Shown: positions 48,913-56,909 of the stretch, one piece after another | How positions within the stretch are numbered: position 1 is the first letter of the stretch | How the letters are laid out: each line of letters opens with the position of its first letter | IMG/VR virus record: IMGVR_UViG_3300022837_000012 | Span: 1 to 63,213 of that record | Source of the DNA: a virus | Reading direction: 5' to 3' (one strand) | DNA length: 63,213 nucleotides | Program-made: the position numbers and the translations under genes | The notes under the pieces: generated by a model | Told to the model about the DNA's origin: nothing | The model's input: only the letters and a program-made list of their open reading frames with translations | Databases searched by the model: none

Positions 48913-49902
48913 ATGAAAGTAAAAATCGATTTCAAAAAGGATATAGTGAATGGCGAAGATATTGATATGAAAAAATGGAGGGCAAAGTTGTCATTAGTTT
49001 TAATTAGACAAAACAACAACTACTACAATTCTGAGATATCAAATTATTATCACAAAAGTGTTTATGGGAAGAGTTTGGTAGATTTGCTTCCAGAATCCAT
49101 TACAACTCCTTTGTGTCCGATTACAGGAGATAAGCCTAGTTACAAACTTCAAGGCTCTATTGTTTTCGGTAAATTTTCGAATAATTGTACTACAACAGAA
49201 ACTGCTAAGTACGTGGCGGAAAATAATAAAGAATATAAACTTCACGTCGAAAGAATGAAGGAAGAACGCAAAGGAAAAGGAAACCCTATGTACGGTATAA
49301 AAGCTTGGAACAAAGGAAAAACTAAAGATAATAATGAAGTCATGAAAAAGCTTTCTGAGCGCAGAAAAGGCGTTGAATTCAGCAATGAAACACTTGAGCG
49401 CATGTCAGAGAGTGCTAAAAAAAGAGAAATACATGGTCATACTGGATTTAAACATTCAGAAGAAACTAAACAGCGCCTTAGAGATATAACGATAGCTAGA
49501 TACAAAAGTGGTGTCTATTCTCATGGTCAATCAAAACCTCATCTTGAGGTAAAGAGAATGCTAAGTGAACGATTTGGAAAAGATACTTATTCTGAATCAA
49601 ATCACGCTAAAGAATTCAAAGGTACATGGGAAGAAGAGTTTTCTTGTTATGGTTATTCTTTTGACTTTAGAATAGGAAGCATTTTAATAGAAGTACAGGG
49701 AGATTTTTTTCATAGTAATCAAAATACAAGACATAGCGGGTGTACTCATGATGTTCAAATAAAGAACAAGAAAAGAGATATAAAAAAAAGGCATGCAGTT
49801 GAAAGTGACGGGAGTTTTCAGCTTATAGAATTGTGGGAGAATGATATAATTAATAACGAGTCAATTATAAAAAACAAAATAAAATGTTTGAATCTATTAT
49901 AG
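48913..49902 (+). CDS. Vsr-like homing endonuclease with NUMOD3 motifs in split intein B
   Basis: 329 residues. Middle NUMOD3 modules GKGNPMYGIKAWNKGKTK and HTGFKHSEETKQRLRD. C-terminal nuclease with YSFDFRIGSILIEVQGDFFH and a final FQLIELWENDI, a variant of the Vsr-like pattern. Its 3' end overlaps the next polymerase fragment by 19 bases. It is clearly diverged from the endonuclease of split intein A, so the two breaks were probably independent insertions. Confidence 0.82.
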   Translation: MKVKIDFKKDIVNGEDIDMKKWRAKLSLVLIRQNNNYYNSEISNYYHKSVYGKSLVDLLPESITTPLCPITGDKPSYKLQGSIVFGKFSNNCTTTETAKYVAENNKEYKLHVERMKEERKGKGNPMYGIKAWNKGKTKDNNEVMKKLSERRKGVEFSNETLERMSESAKKREIHGHTGFKHSEETKQRLRDITIARYKSGVYSHGQSKPHLEVKRMLSERFGKDTYSESNHAKEFKGTWEEEFSCYGYSFDFRIGSILIEVQGDFFHSNQNTRHSGCTHDVQIKNKKRDIKKRHAVESDGSFQLIELWENDIINNESIIKNKIKCLNLL

Positions 49903-49994
49903 AAGTTGAAGAAATAGGAGTGGTAGATACTTACGATTTAGAAATCGATAATGAACATCACAACTTCTATGCAAATGATATCTGTGTTTCAAAT
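49884..49994 (+). mobile_element. Split intein B, C-terminal half
   Basis: 37 residues ending CVSN before extein Ser; block F DTYDLEIDNEHHNFYAND. Confidence 0.85.
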
Positions 49995-50975
49995 AGTCAC
50001 TCGGTTTCATACGCATACATCGCTATGCAAACTTTATACTTAAAGCATTACTACCCAGTATACTTTTATACAGCGCTATTGAACGAGCAAAAGTCTTCAA
50101 ACGCTGGAAAGGAGAAAGAAAAACAATGGCTGACTCAGACAATCACCGCTGCAATATCTAGAGGAATCACTATAAAACCTCCGACTAGATTCTCAATATG
50201 GAGATGGTCGATGACTGGCCCCAACGAAATCACAATGGGTTTCTCTAGCATGACTGGGATGGGAGATATTGCTTATAAAGAGTTGAAAGATAATTTAGCA
50301 ATAAAAGGGAAGAAATTTAGCGAAATATCTATGGCTGCTTTTTTTGATATACCCTTCACTAAATTCAACAAGACTTCTTTTCGTTCTTGTTTACAAGCGG
50401 GAATGTTTGATGACTGGAGCACTTCTAGAGAATATTTAATGTTTCTAAGAGATAAAAACAGGAAGAAAAAACCTAAAGACGCTTCGCAGTTTGCAATGTT
50501 CGACATGGATGATATCGAGTACACTCATAGAATAGACCATTTAAAATACGCAGCAACTTCCGATATTGAAAAGCAAGATGAATTTATGGGAGTATGTGGT
50601 TTTGATATGGAAGAAATTAATCGAGTTTCAATTATTCACACCCGAATGGGGGAAATGAGTGACAAGTCGAAAGAAGCTATTCTTCCACTACCACATTATG
50701 CTGAAGAAGGTTTTTACTGGTTTATTATCAATGATATCTTATTTAAGAAAACTAAAAAAGGAAAAGACTTTATCTCTATACATGGAAGCGATGGTATTGA
50801 CACTGTAAAGTTCAATATATTTTCTCCAATTAGTGAAAAACTTCTTCCTCAGCTACAGAAACAAGCTGTATACGTAGGCAAATTCAAACGAAACGAAAAA
50901 GGATTTTTAAACTTTAACGGAAGAGTTAAATTAACAACAGTAATGCATGCATATGAAGAAACATTATTGGTTTGA
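49884..50975 (+). CDS. dnaE: DNA polymerase III alpha, fragment 3 (C-terminal) with split-intein C-half
   Basis: 363 residues. Residues 1-37 are the C-half of intein B (MFESIIEVEEIGVVDTYDLE; HHNFYANDICVSN). The extein starts SHSVSYAYIAMQTLYLKHYY, so GYSFNK-SHSVSYAY is restored exactly as in bacterial DnaE. The rest contains helix-hairpin-like and OB-type regions (FSSMTGMGDIAYKELKDN; YVGKFKRNEKGFLNFNGRVK). The penultimate intein residue is Ser, not His. Confidence 0.88.
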   Translation: MFESIIEVEEIGVVDTYDLEIDNEHHNFYANDICVSNSHSVSYAYIAMQTLYLKHYYPVYFYTALLNEQKSSNAGKEKEKQWLTQTITAAISRGITIKPPTRFSIWRWSMTGPNEITMGFSSMTGMGDIAYKELKDNLAIKGKKFSEISMAAFFDIPFTKFNKTSFRSCLQAGMFDDWSTSREYLMFLRDKNRKKKPKDASQFAMFDMDDIEYTHRIDHLKYAATSDIEKQDEFMGVCGFDMEEINRVSIIHTRMGEMSDKSKEAILPLPHYAEEGFYWFIINDILFKKTKKGKDFISIHGSDGIDTVKFNIFSPISEKLLPQLQKQAVYVGKFKRNEKGFLNFNGRVKLTTVMHAYEETLLV

Positions 50976-51309
50976 CAAACACCTCTTGAATAACTTGGAG
51001 GAATCAAAAGAATCAGGCGGTATAATCGCATCAATAGGGACAACTCGGCGAATGCGAGCCAATGGCACGTTATTGTACAAAAACAGCATGATGCAAGACG
51101 GATGGGATTATTTTCCTCTTCGACTTGAAATCGACGGACAACCAACATTTAGATACGTTTGTGAAAATGATTTTCATAAGCTTTGTCGAGAATATAAGAT
51201 GTACGATTTAGGAGCTATGATGAGGGTGTTAAATGTTTTACAACAGACCATCGTCGTGTGCCCACATATAAAACAACAAGAGGACAACTCTCAATTTTAC
51301 GACAATTAG
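50947..51309 (+). CDS. Hypothetical protein, 120 aa
   Basis: Overlaps the polymerase fragment 3 end by 29 bases (ATG 50947 or 50953). Sequence MHMKKHYWFDKHLLNNLEES; then IASIGTTRRMRANGTLLYKN. Soluble, basic. It ends in TAG that overlaps a likely ATT start of the next gene (ATTAG). No family recognised; operon with the polymerase suggests a replication role. Confidence 0.55.
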   Translation: MHMKKHYWFDKHLLNNLEESKESGGIIASIGTTRRMRANGTLLYKNSMMQDGWDYFPLRLEIDGQPTFRYVCENDFHKLCREYKMYDLGAMMRVLNVLQQTIVVCPHIKQQEDNSQFYDN

Positions 51310-52111
51310 GAAAACGAGATATTATATCAAGACAAATGAAGGCGTTATAGGTCATTTCCATTACAGGAATGCTTTAGACGCTCTGGCTTTGTATTACCTA
51401 ATTCGAGGGCGATTCAAAAAATCCCCTGTAATTTATAATTTTTCCTGGAGGTCTGCTTCGGAAAAGCTTGGTATATCCGTTTCAATCCTTAGGAGATGTG
51501 TTCCAACGATGATTAAATGGGGTCTTGCTAAATTTCACCACGGCAACCTCCAAATGGTCTCTCATAACAAAGTAGAAAAGCCAATTAACGGGCTCATAGT
51601 TAAACATCGATGCACGATAGATACACAAGGTAGAAATATCACCACTGTGTCTGAAATGAAGAAGCTGCTGCTTCTAAAATTAGTTGAGTACAAAGCAAGA
51701 CAGATACATCACGTCCACTCTAGCCTTAAGAACGAGATTAGCAACCGCTTCAATGAAGTGAATAAAGAAAATCGTACTGAAATTAAGGGAGAATTTGTGA
51801 GCATGTCTGTAACGCTTATTTCCAATGAATTAGAAATTAGCAGAACCCAATCTCAAACGCTAATACAATGGTGGGAGAAGATGAATTACATTGAAAGAAT
51901 AAAAGGCCGAAAAAGAGCTGCACACATAATTGAGGGCACTTCTGTAAAGACTGTAATAGTACCTAAAAAAGCTAGGAAAGTTGTGGGAGAAATAATGAAA
52001 GAGAAATTCGGATACGGATACTGGTGGAAAAACTTATTCATTACCGTTGAGCCAAACTTTTTAGCATTCCTCTCATTTCCACTCAAAGCAAAGAGCGGCC
52101 CTGGTTGCTAA
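51305..52111 (+). CDS. Winged-helix-like protein, possible replication or regulatory factor
   Basis: The frame is protein-like well before the first ordinary start (TTG 51389): RKTRYYIKTNEGVIGHFHYR, NALDALALYYLIRGRF. No ATG or GTG exists in that part, so ATT at 51305, overlapping the previous stop, is proposed. SWRSASEKLGISVSILRRCV and a second block MSVTLISNELEISRTQSQTL look like two helix-turn-helix or winged-helix units, as in phage and plasmid replication initiators. Function inferred only from this and the place after the polymerase. Confidence 0.55.
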   Translation: MRKTRYYIKTNEGVIGHFHYRNALDALALYYLIRGRFKKSPVIYNFSWRSASEKLGISVSILRRCVPTMIKWGLAKFHHGNLQMVSHNKVEKPINGLIVKHRCTIDTQGRNITTVSEMKKLLLLKLVEYKARQIHHVHSSLKNEISNRFNEVNKENRTEIKGEFVSMSVTLISNELEISRTQSQTLIQWWEKMNYIERIKGRKRAAHIIEGTSVKTVIVPKKARKVVGEIMKEKFGYGYWWKNLFITVEPNFLAFLSFPLKAKSGPGC

Positions 52112-52161
52112 GAATCATACGCTATTCAACACACTGTGGTTTTAGTCAAAGACGACAAATA

Positions 52162-52593
52162 TTAAGTGATAGAACCCCAGTCAAAAAGCGCTAATACTGA
52201 TATAATAAAGGTTATTATTATACCGACAGCAACTCCAATCCCTACTATGTAGCTTTTGTAGTCTTCAAGTTTAGAAATTCTTTCAATGAGGCTGTCTGTT
52301 GAATTTTTAACTTCAACTACATTTTCGTTAATTTCTTTAATCAGAGTCTTTATTCTTTCATCTACACGGGCTTGAAATTTGTAAGAGGATTTTTCTATCT
52401 CATTTTTAATTGACGTTACTCCTGATTTTAGCTCAACAATTTCTTTCTCTAGTCCTTTAAGTTTTGTTATCTCTAAATTACTATCTTGAATGCCTTCACG
52501 AAGTTTTTCAGAGTTTTCATTTAAACGTTCTAATTCACGAATGATGTGCTTTGACCATTCGTTCCATCCATTTTTTTCTTGGTTATCCGACAT
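52162..52593 (-). CDS. Coiled-coil protein with C-terminal membrane anchor, 143 aa
   Basis: Start ATG 52593 overlaps the PAS gene end by 11 bases. Residues 15-110 form a long coiled coil (ERLNENSEKLREGIQDSNLE; RIKTLIKEINENVVEVKNST), followed by one membrane segment YIVGIGVAVGIIITFIISVL near the C-terminus. Coupled translation with the PAS protein suggests they work together, the PAS protein perhaps docking on the coiled coil at the membrane. Confidence 0.65.
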   Translation of the reverse strand: MSDNQEKNGWNEWSKHIIRELERLNENSEKLREGIQDSNLEITKLKGLEKEIVELKSGVTSIKNEIEKSSYKFQARVDERIKTLIKEINENVVEVKNSTDSLIERISKLEDYKSYIVGIGVAVGIIITFIISVLALFDWGSIT

Positions 52594-53809
52594 CTTCACT
52601 GTTATGTTTATCGTTATTTAACTCTTGGATTACCTTGCTAGACAAAACAATATAGCTCACTTCTCCCTCTTCATTCAATATTGGACTTACTATGCTGCTT
52701 GCTAGCTTATAACCTTTTGTTTTATGCTTCCCTCTGTACTTTACAATAAGTGTTTTTTTTGTATTCAAAACACTTAACATTTTTTTCATTGTTTTTTCTT
52801 CATCTTCTGGATGAATCAATTCTGATAAACTTTGTTTTACATGCTCTTCAGGAGCATATCCAGTATATTCTAAACAAGAGGGAGATATGTAAACCAAAGA
52901 CGGAGGGCCATCGTTTATTTTATACACTTTCACAAGTTCACGAGTGTTATGAAGAATTTTCTCATATATTTCCCTGTTTATAAAAGCTTCTTTTTCAGAT
53001 TTTATAACTTCTGTAATCACCTTAGTGCTAGTCCTTATTTCAGTAATTTCTCCATTTTCAAGTATCGGCTTCGAACAAGACTCTACCCACACATAATACC
53101 CTTTTTTATGTCGAAGTCGAAACCTTGCAATTTGAAAATCTTTATTTTTCATCAAAGGTTTGTGTGATTCTTTTTTTATTCTTTCAACATCTTCAGGCAA
53201 CACAAAATCATAAGCATTTTTTTCAACCATGTCACTTTGACTGTATCCAAAAAGCTTTTCGTAAGAAGGAGAAACGTATATATAATTTCCTTTGGTGTCA
53301 TGCAAGCAAATAGCTTCGTGACTACTTTCAGTTAAAACTTTGTAAATTTTATCTTGTTTACTAATTTTTATAGCTTGTTGAATTTCTGTTGTTATGTTCG
53401 CACAAACGCTGTAATTAATCCCATTATTATCAGGAATTGAAGAATTCCATTTTAACCAAACGCTATGACCATCCTTATGGAGATATTCATTCACAAATCC
53501 TTCAATAACACTCTCAATACCTTTTTTTAGCTTAGTCAAAACAGCTTTAGTTTTATCAACACTGTTCGGAGAAATAAAAGACAATATAGGAGATGATAGC
53601 AATTCCTCTTCAGAGTATCCTAACCACTTGCAAAAAACAGAATTAACTTTAATAAACATTTCATCTTCAACATTTGCTATACACATTCCAGCTGAAGAGT
53701 TTTCAAAAAAACCTCTAAACATTTTTTCTGAATCAAGAATATCTTTGTCGCGTCGATTAAGTTTTTCCGTGAGTGATTTAAGAAGTTCTATGTTAATATT
53801 GCTCTCCAT
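52583..53809 (-). CDS. Protein with three PAS domains and no output domain
   Basis: ATG 53809 (MESNINIELLKSLTEKLNRR) is used; the open frame begins slightly earlier at a TTG. Three PAS domains follow: about 30-145 (FRGFFENSSAGMCIANVEDE), about 160-275 (YKVLTESSHEAICLHDTKGN, YIYVSPSYEKLFGYSQSDM) and about 285-395 (YEKILHNTRELVKVYKINDG, LVYISPSCLEYTGYAPEEH). PAC-like WVESCSKPILENGEITEIRT motifs occur between. No kinase, cyclase, GGDEF or DNA-binding part is present. PAS domains sense ligands or light or mediate dimerisation; this set looks of bacterial signalling origin. Late-type promoter upstream. Confidence 0.8.
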   Translation of the reverse strand: MESNINIELLKSLTEKLNRRDKDILDSEKMFRGFFENSSAGMCIANVEDEMFIKVNSVFCKWLGYSEEELLSSPILSFISPNSVDKTKAVLTKLKKGIESVIEGFVNEYLHKDGHSVWLKWNSSIPDNNGINYSVCANITTEIQQAIKISKQDKIYKVLTESSHEAICLHDTKGNYIYVSPSYEKLFGYSQSDMVEKNAYDFVLPEDVERIKKESHKPLMKNKDFQIARFRLRHKKGYYVWVESCSKPILENGEITEIRTSTKVITEVIKSEKEAFINREIYEKILHNTRELVKVYKINDGPPSLVYISPSCLEYTGYAPEEHVKQSLSELIHPEDEEKTMKKMLSVLNTKKTLIVKYRGKHKTKGYKLASSIVSPILNEEGEVSYIVLSSKVIQELNNDKHNSEDVG

Positions 53810-53836
53810 AAACGGCAAACTATTTTTTAATTTAAA

Positions 53837-53854
53837 GGTTTATCATAAATAGGC
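53837..53854 (-). promoter_or_regulatory. Late-promoter-like element (PAS gene)
   Basis: Minus strand GCCTATTTATGATAAACC, 27 bases upstream of the PAS ATG. Forms a divergent pair with the next entry. Confidence 0.6.
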
Positions 53855-53871
53855 AAACGAAACCATTTTGC

Positions 53872-53889
53872 CCTATTTATGATAAACAC
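53872..53889 (+). promoter_or_regulatory. Late-promoter-like element (endonuclease-baseplate unit)
   Basis: CCTATTTATGATAAACAC, 6 bases upstream of the ATG at 53896. Matches the divergent minus-strand element base for base over TATTTATGATAAAC. Confidence 0.65.
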
Positions 53890-53895
53890 AGAACG

Positions 53896-54354
53896 ATGAG
53901 CATGCAGAAGAAAGCCGCGTGGTTAAAGAAGCAGATGTATAAAGACTTGTATAAAGACCAGCATGAGATAAACAAGAAAAAATATATGGAAGGGCAAGCT
54001 GCGGCAATGACCAAAAAGATGACCGCCCCAGAAAAGAAATTTGAAAAGATGATGAAGAAGATGGGTGTGAATTGCGAACCTCAAAGAATTCTTAACGATG
54101 TGATTTATGATTTTTACCTACCAGACTATAATGTTTTAGTGGAGATTGATGGAGATTACTACCATGGAAATCCAAAAGTCTATACCGAGGGGGAGCTAAA
54201 TCATATGCAAATTAAGAACAAAAAGAACGACCTCTATAAAGACAGCCTTGCACGGGGGTTGGGTTACGTTCTGGAAAGAGTATGGGAAAAAGACATCAAT
54301 GAAAATTACAGTTCTGTGTGTGAGCATTTTGAACAATACAATAAAGAACAATAA
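53896..54354 (+). CDS. Vsr/DUF559-like endonuclease, 152 aa
   Basis: Basic helical N-terminus, then a compact PD-(D/E)XK-like nuclease: DFYLPDYNVLVEIDGDYYHG, NPKVY, IKNKKNDLYKDSLARGLGYV, VWEKDI. Because it has a late element and leads the baseplate operon with a coupled downstream gene (TAATG overlap), it may be a resident virion-assembly nuclease and not a homing enzyme. Both remain possible. Confidence 0.75.
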   Translation: MSMQKKAAWLKKQMYKDLYKDQHEINKKKYMEGQAAAMTKKMTAPEKKFEKMMKKMGVNCEPQRILNDVIYDFYLPDYNVLVEIDGDYYHGNPKVYTEGELNHMQIKNKKNDLYKDSLARGLGYVLERVWEKDINENYSSVCEHFEQYNKEQ

Positions 54355-54776
54355 TGAACAACGAGTCATACATACGAAGCGAAATTCGCAAATACTTATT
54401 GGAGTATTCTAATATTGGGGCAGATAATGGCGAGGAGCTAGAATATTCTCCAGAATCAATTGAGGATTTAATTGCTGTGGCTCAGCAGCGAAAAAAAGAC
54501 CAAGAAAAAAGTCTCAACAGCTTAAAGAAGCAGCAGGGTATTCAAGTGCATCCAGATAAGTCAATCAACACAATGATGAAAAAAACTGATAAAACAAAAA
54601 TGGATGGCATTGAAGACGAAATTGAGTCAACTGATGACCAGGAAGAAGAACTTGGCAGAGTTCTTGCCACAATGGGGAAGATGAATCAGCAAAATAAAGA
54701 CTATAAAGACAGGGTCAACCAGATGTCACAAACATCTTCTCAAGTAGATTTGGATTCAAGTATAACCAATACTTAA
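54354..54776 (+). CDS. Hypothetical coiled-coil protein, 140 aa
   Basis: Acidic, helical product with several coiled-coil stretches (VAQQRKKDQEKSLNSLKKQQ; RVLATMGKMNQQNKDYKDRV). Start overlaps the endonuclease stop. It lies directly before the gp26-like genes, consistent with a baseplate or tail assembly helper. No family recognised. Confidence 0.55.
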   Translation: MNNESYIRSEIRKYLLEYSNIGADNGEELEYSPESIEDLIAVAQQRKKDQEKSLNSLKKQQGIQVHPDKSINTMMKKTDKTKMDGIEDEIESTDDQEEELGRVLATMGKMNQQNKDYKDRVNQMSQTSSQVDLDSSITNT

Positions 54777-54805
54777 AAAACCTTTATTTTATTTTTTTTA
54801 GAACT

Positions 54806-54823
54806 CCATATTTATAGCTGAAC
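54806..54823 (+). promoter_or_regulatory. Late-promoter-like element
   Basis: CCATATTTATAGCTGAAC, 15 bases upstream of the ATG at 54839. Exact TATTTAT core. Confidence 0.55.
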
Positions 54824-54838
54824 ATAAATATTCAATTA

Positions 54839-55894
54839 ATGAGTGAGAAAATAGAAATTGGCAAAAGAAAAGACAACCCTGTCAAGACCGATGATACATT
54901 TGAAAATCTCTCTGAAAGAAATGTTGACCCAGGAGAGGTTAGAGCTATAATTCAAGCTTTAAAAGACCAAGGAACAGAAGACAAAGACATTCCTACTTTG
55001 TTAACCAAAATGGGAATCCCTAAAGACCAAGCTGAAAAGTATCTAATGATTTCAAAAGCGGAGTCAGCAGATAAGAAACAAGAGGAAGAGGCGGAAAAAG
55101 CACAGGTCGCAACTAGAAACAACATTCGAGCAGAAGACGTTGGGGATTTCTTCCAGGCACCAACCGAAGAAATTGACCTCCCGTCTCGTGGATACTTTTA
55201 CAAAGGAGGAAAATCTACCGTCACAATAAAGCATCTTACAGCAACAGAAGATGACATCCTTTATGATATAGGTTTGATTCGAGCTAACGAACAATTAGAT
55301 GCGCTCCTCGATGCATCTGTCATAGATAAAGACATCAGACCAATAGACATGCTAACGGGCGACCGCAATTATGTTTTGATTCAACTTAGAAGAACTGGAC
55401 TTGGCGACGATTATGAGCCAGGCCCAAGAGCATGTGGCAGCTGCGGCAAGGCACATGCTCCAATAGTGGATTTATCAAAGTTAAAAGCAAACGAAGTAAA
55501 ACATAAGCCAGATGATATGGGAGAGTTTTCACTTCAAATGAAGCAACTTAAAGTCCCAATCAAGTTTAGACTGTTGACAGGAGCAGATGAATCCATAATC
55601 AACAAGTATGCACAGCAGGATTTTAAAAAAGGTAGATTTAAGATTTCAAAATCACTTACCCACAAATATCTTCTTCACATCATGGAAGTAAATGGGAAGC
55701 GCGACAAGGTGTATATCAAAAGCTATGTGGAGGCTATGCCAATGCAAGACTCTAAGTATTTCCGAGATGAACTCAAGAAAATTGAGCCAGGACTAAATAT
55801 GGATTATGATTTCGAATGCCCAAGTTGTGGAACAGTAGAAACCAAGCCAATCCCAATTACTCTTAAACTATTTTATCCAGACGCAGAATTCTAA
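54839..55894 (+). CDS. 26: Baseplate protein, T4 gp26-like (paralogue 1)
   Basis: 351 residues. The first 100 residues are a helical, charged extension. Then comes the T4_baseplate/gp26-like domain: IDLPSRGYFYKGGKSTVTIK, HLTATEDDILYDIGLIRANE, LLTGDR-type IDMLTGDRNYVLIQLRRTG. Four cysteines in CGSCGKAH and CPSCGTVE can form a zinc ribbon. gp26 belongs to the T4 baseplate hub assembly. The next gene is a shorter paralogue. Confidence 0.75.
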   Translation: MSEKIEIGKRKDNPVKTDDTFENLSERNVDPGEVRAIIQALKDQGTEDKDIPTLLTKMGIPKDQAEKYLMISKAESADKKQEEEAEKAQVATRNNIRAEDVGDFFQAPTEEIDLPSRGYFYKGGKSTVTIKHLTATEDDILYDIGLIRANEQLDALLDASVIDKDIRPIDMLTGDRNYVLIQLRRTGLGDDYEPGPRACGSCGKAHAPIVDLSKLKANEVKHKPDDMGEFSLQMKQLKVPIKFRLLTGADESIINKYAQQDFKKGRFKISKSLTHKYLLHIMEVNGKRDKVYIKSYVEAMPMQDSKYFRDELKKIEPGLNMDYDFECPSCGTVETKPIPITLKLFYPDAEF

Positions 55895-55896
55895 CG

Positions 55897-56784
55897 ATGG
55901 AAAATTATCGACCATACTCTATGGTGAATGTTCCATCGCAAGGATTATATTACCCAGAAAATAAATCATTCTTTTACGTCAGATACCTTTCGTATGAAGA
56001 AGAGTACATTCTTACAGACCAAACCATCATGGAAAATGGAGATGGTCTTAGAAAAGTTCTTGAAGCGGTAATAATAGATGATTTTGATATAAACAAACTT
56101 GTCCCTGGAGATGTGCAAGCCATTTCTATGTTTTTAAGGTCCACAGCTTTTGGAGATAAGCTTGACCTTAATATTCGTTGCCCTAAATGTAAAAAAGAAC
56201 AAGAGGCAAATGCTTACATCTCTCAATTTAAAATGAAAGAGGTTGAGCAATTTCCAGATAAAGGTCAGATTTTCAATTTAGAGCTCCCCGTTTCTAAAAA
56301 GAATGTAAAGCTTCGAGTTCCAACATACGTCGAAGAGGTAGAGGCTGAGCGCGAAGGAAAAATAGGGTTTACTAATAAGCTCGGACGAATTATAGTGGAG
56401 ATTGGAGGCCTCAAAGACCCTCGTGAAATAAAAGGAGTGGTTCCCAACATGCCTATAAAGGATTCTAGGTTTCTAAAAGACTTTTTAGAGAAAAACACAC
56501 CAGGCGTAAAAACAGAAGTGGACCATGAGTGTGAAAGTTGTCATCACGAGTTTAAACAAAAATTTTCTACAGACCATAATTTCCTTAAATTACCAAACAG
56601 TTATCGTCAAGGAATGATGGAGCAAATATTCAATATTTCCTACCATTCCCAGGGCGGGGTTTCTTGGTCAGAGGCAGTAAAAATGCCGACAGTTGAGCGT
56701 ATGTGGCTGATGAATAGATTGAAAAAGGCAATTGATGACAGAAATTCACAAGAAAGAAAGGCTGCAAGCAAAAGCAATCGCTAG
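55897..56784 (+). CDS. Baseplate protein, T4 gp26-like (paralogue 2)
   Basis: 295 residues with the same layout as its upstream neighbour: MVNVPSQGLYYPENKSFFYV, YLSYEEEYILTDQTIMENGD, VPGDVQAISMFLRSTAFGDK, and zinc-ribbon cysteines in CPKCKKEQ and CESCHHEF. It adds a C-terminal helical extension with SWSEAVKMPTVERMWLMNRL. Two bases separate it from paralogue 1. The pair may form a heteromer in the baseplate hub. Confidence 0.7.
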   Translation: MENYRPYSMVNVPSQGLYYPENKSFFYVRYLSYEEEYILTDQTIMENGDGLRKVLEAVIIDDFDINKLVPGDVQAISMFLRSTAFGDKLDLNIRCPKCKKEQEANAYISQFKMKEVEQFPDKGQIFNLELPVSKKNVKLRVPTYVEEVEAEREGKIGFTNKLGRIIVEIGGLKDPREIKGVVPNMPIKDSRFLKDFLEKNTPGVKTEVDHECESCHHEFKQKFSTDHNFLKLPNSYRQGMMEQIFNISYHSQGGVSWSEAVKMPTVERMWLMNRLKKAIDDRNSQERKAASKSNR

Positions 56785-56825
56785 AGCTAGTTTTATTCGT
56801 ACAATTCGTTGGTTTCAATTCAAAA

Positions 56826-56840
56826 CTATTTATGATAAAC
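56826..56840 (+). promoter_or_regulatory. Late-promoter-like element
   Basis: CTATTTATGATAAAC, 69 bases upstream of the ATG at 56910; a longer leader than usual. Confidence 0.5.
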
Positions 56841-56909
56841 TTATAAAATCTTTGTATTGTAACAAAATACAGATTCTGCCGTATATTGTTAATAAGACAA
56901 ACATAAATT

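Noticed and set aside
53837-53889. Reading the late elements in the T4 orientation (TATAAATA sense strand)
   Set aside because: Possible at this divergent pair, but at single sites such as 11687 or 28637 it would direct transcription away from the only nearby gene.
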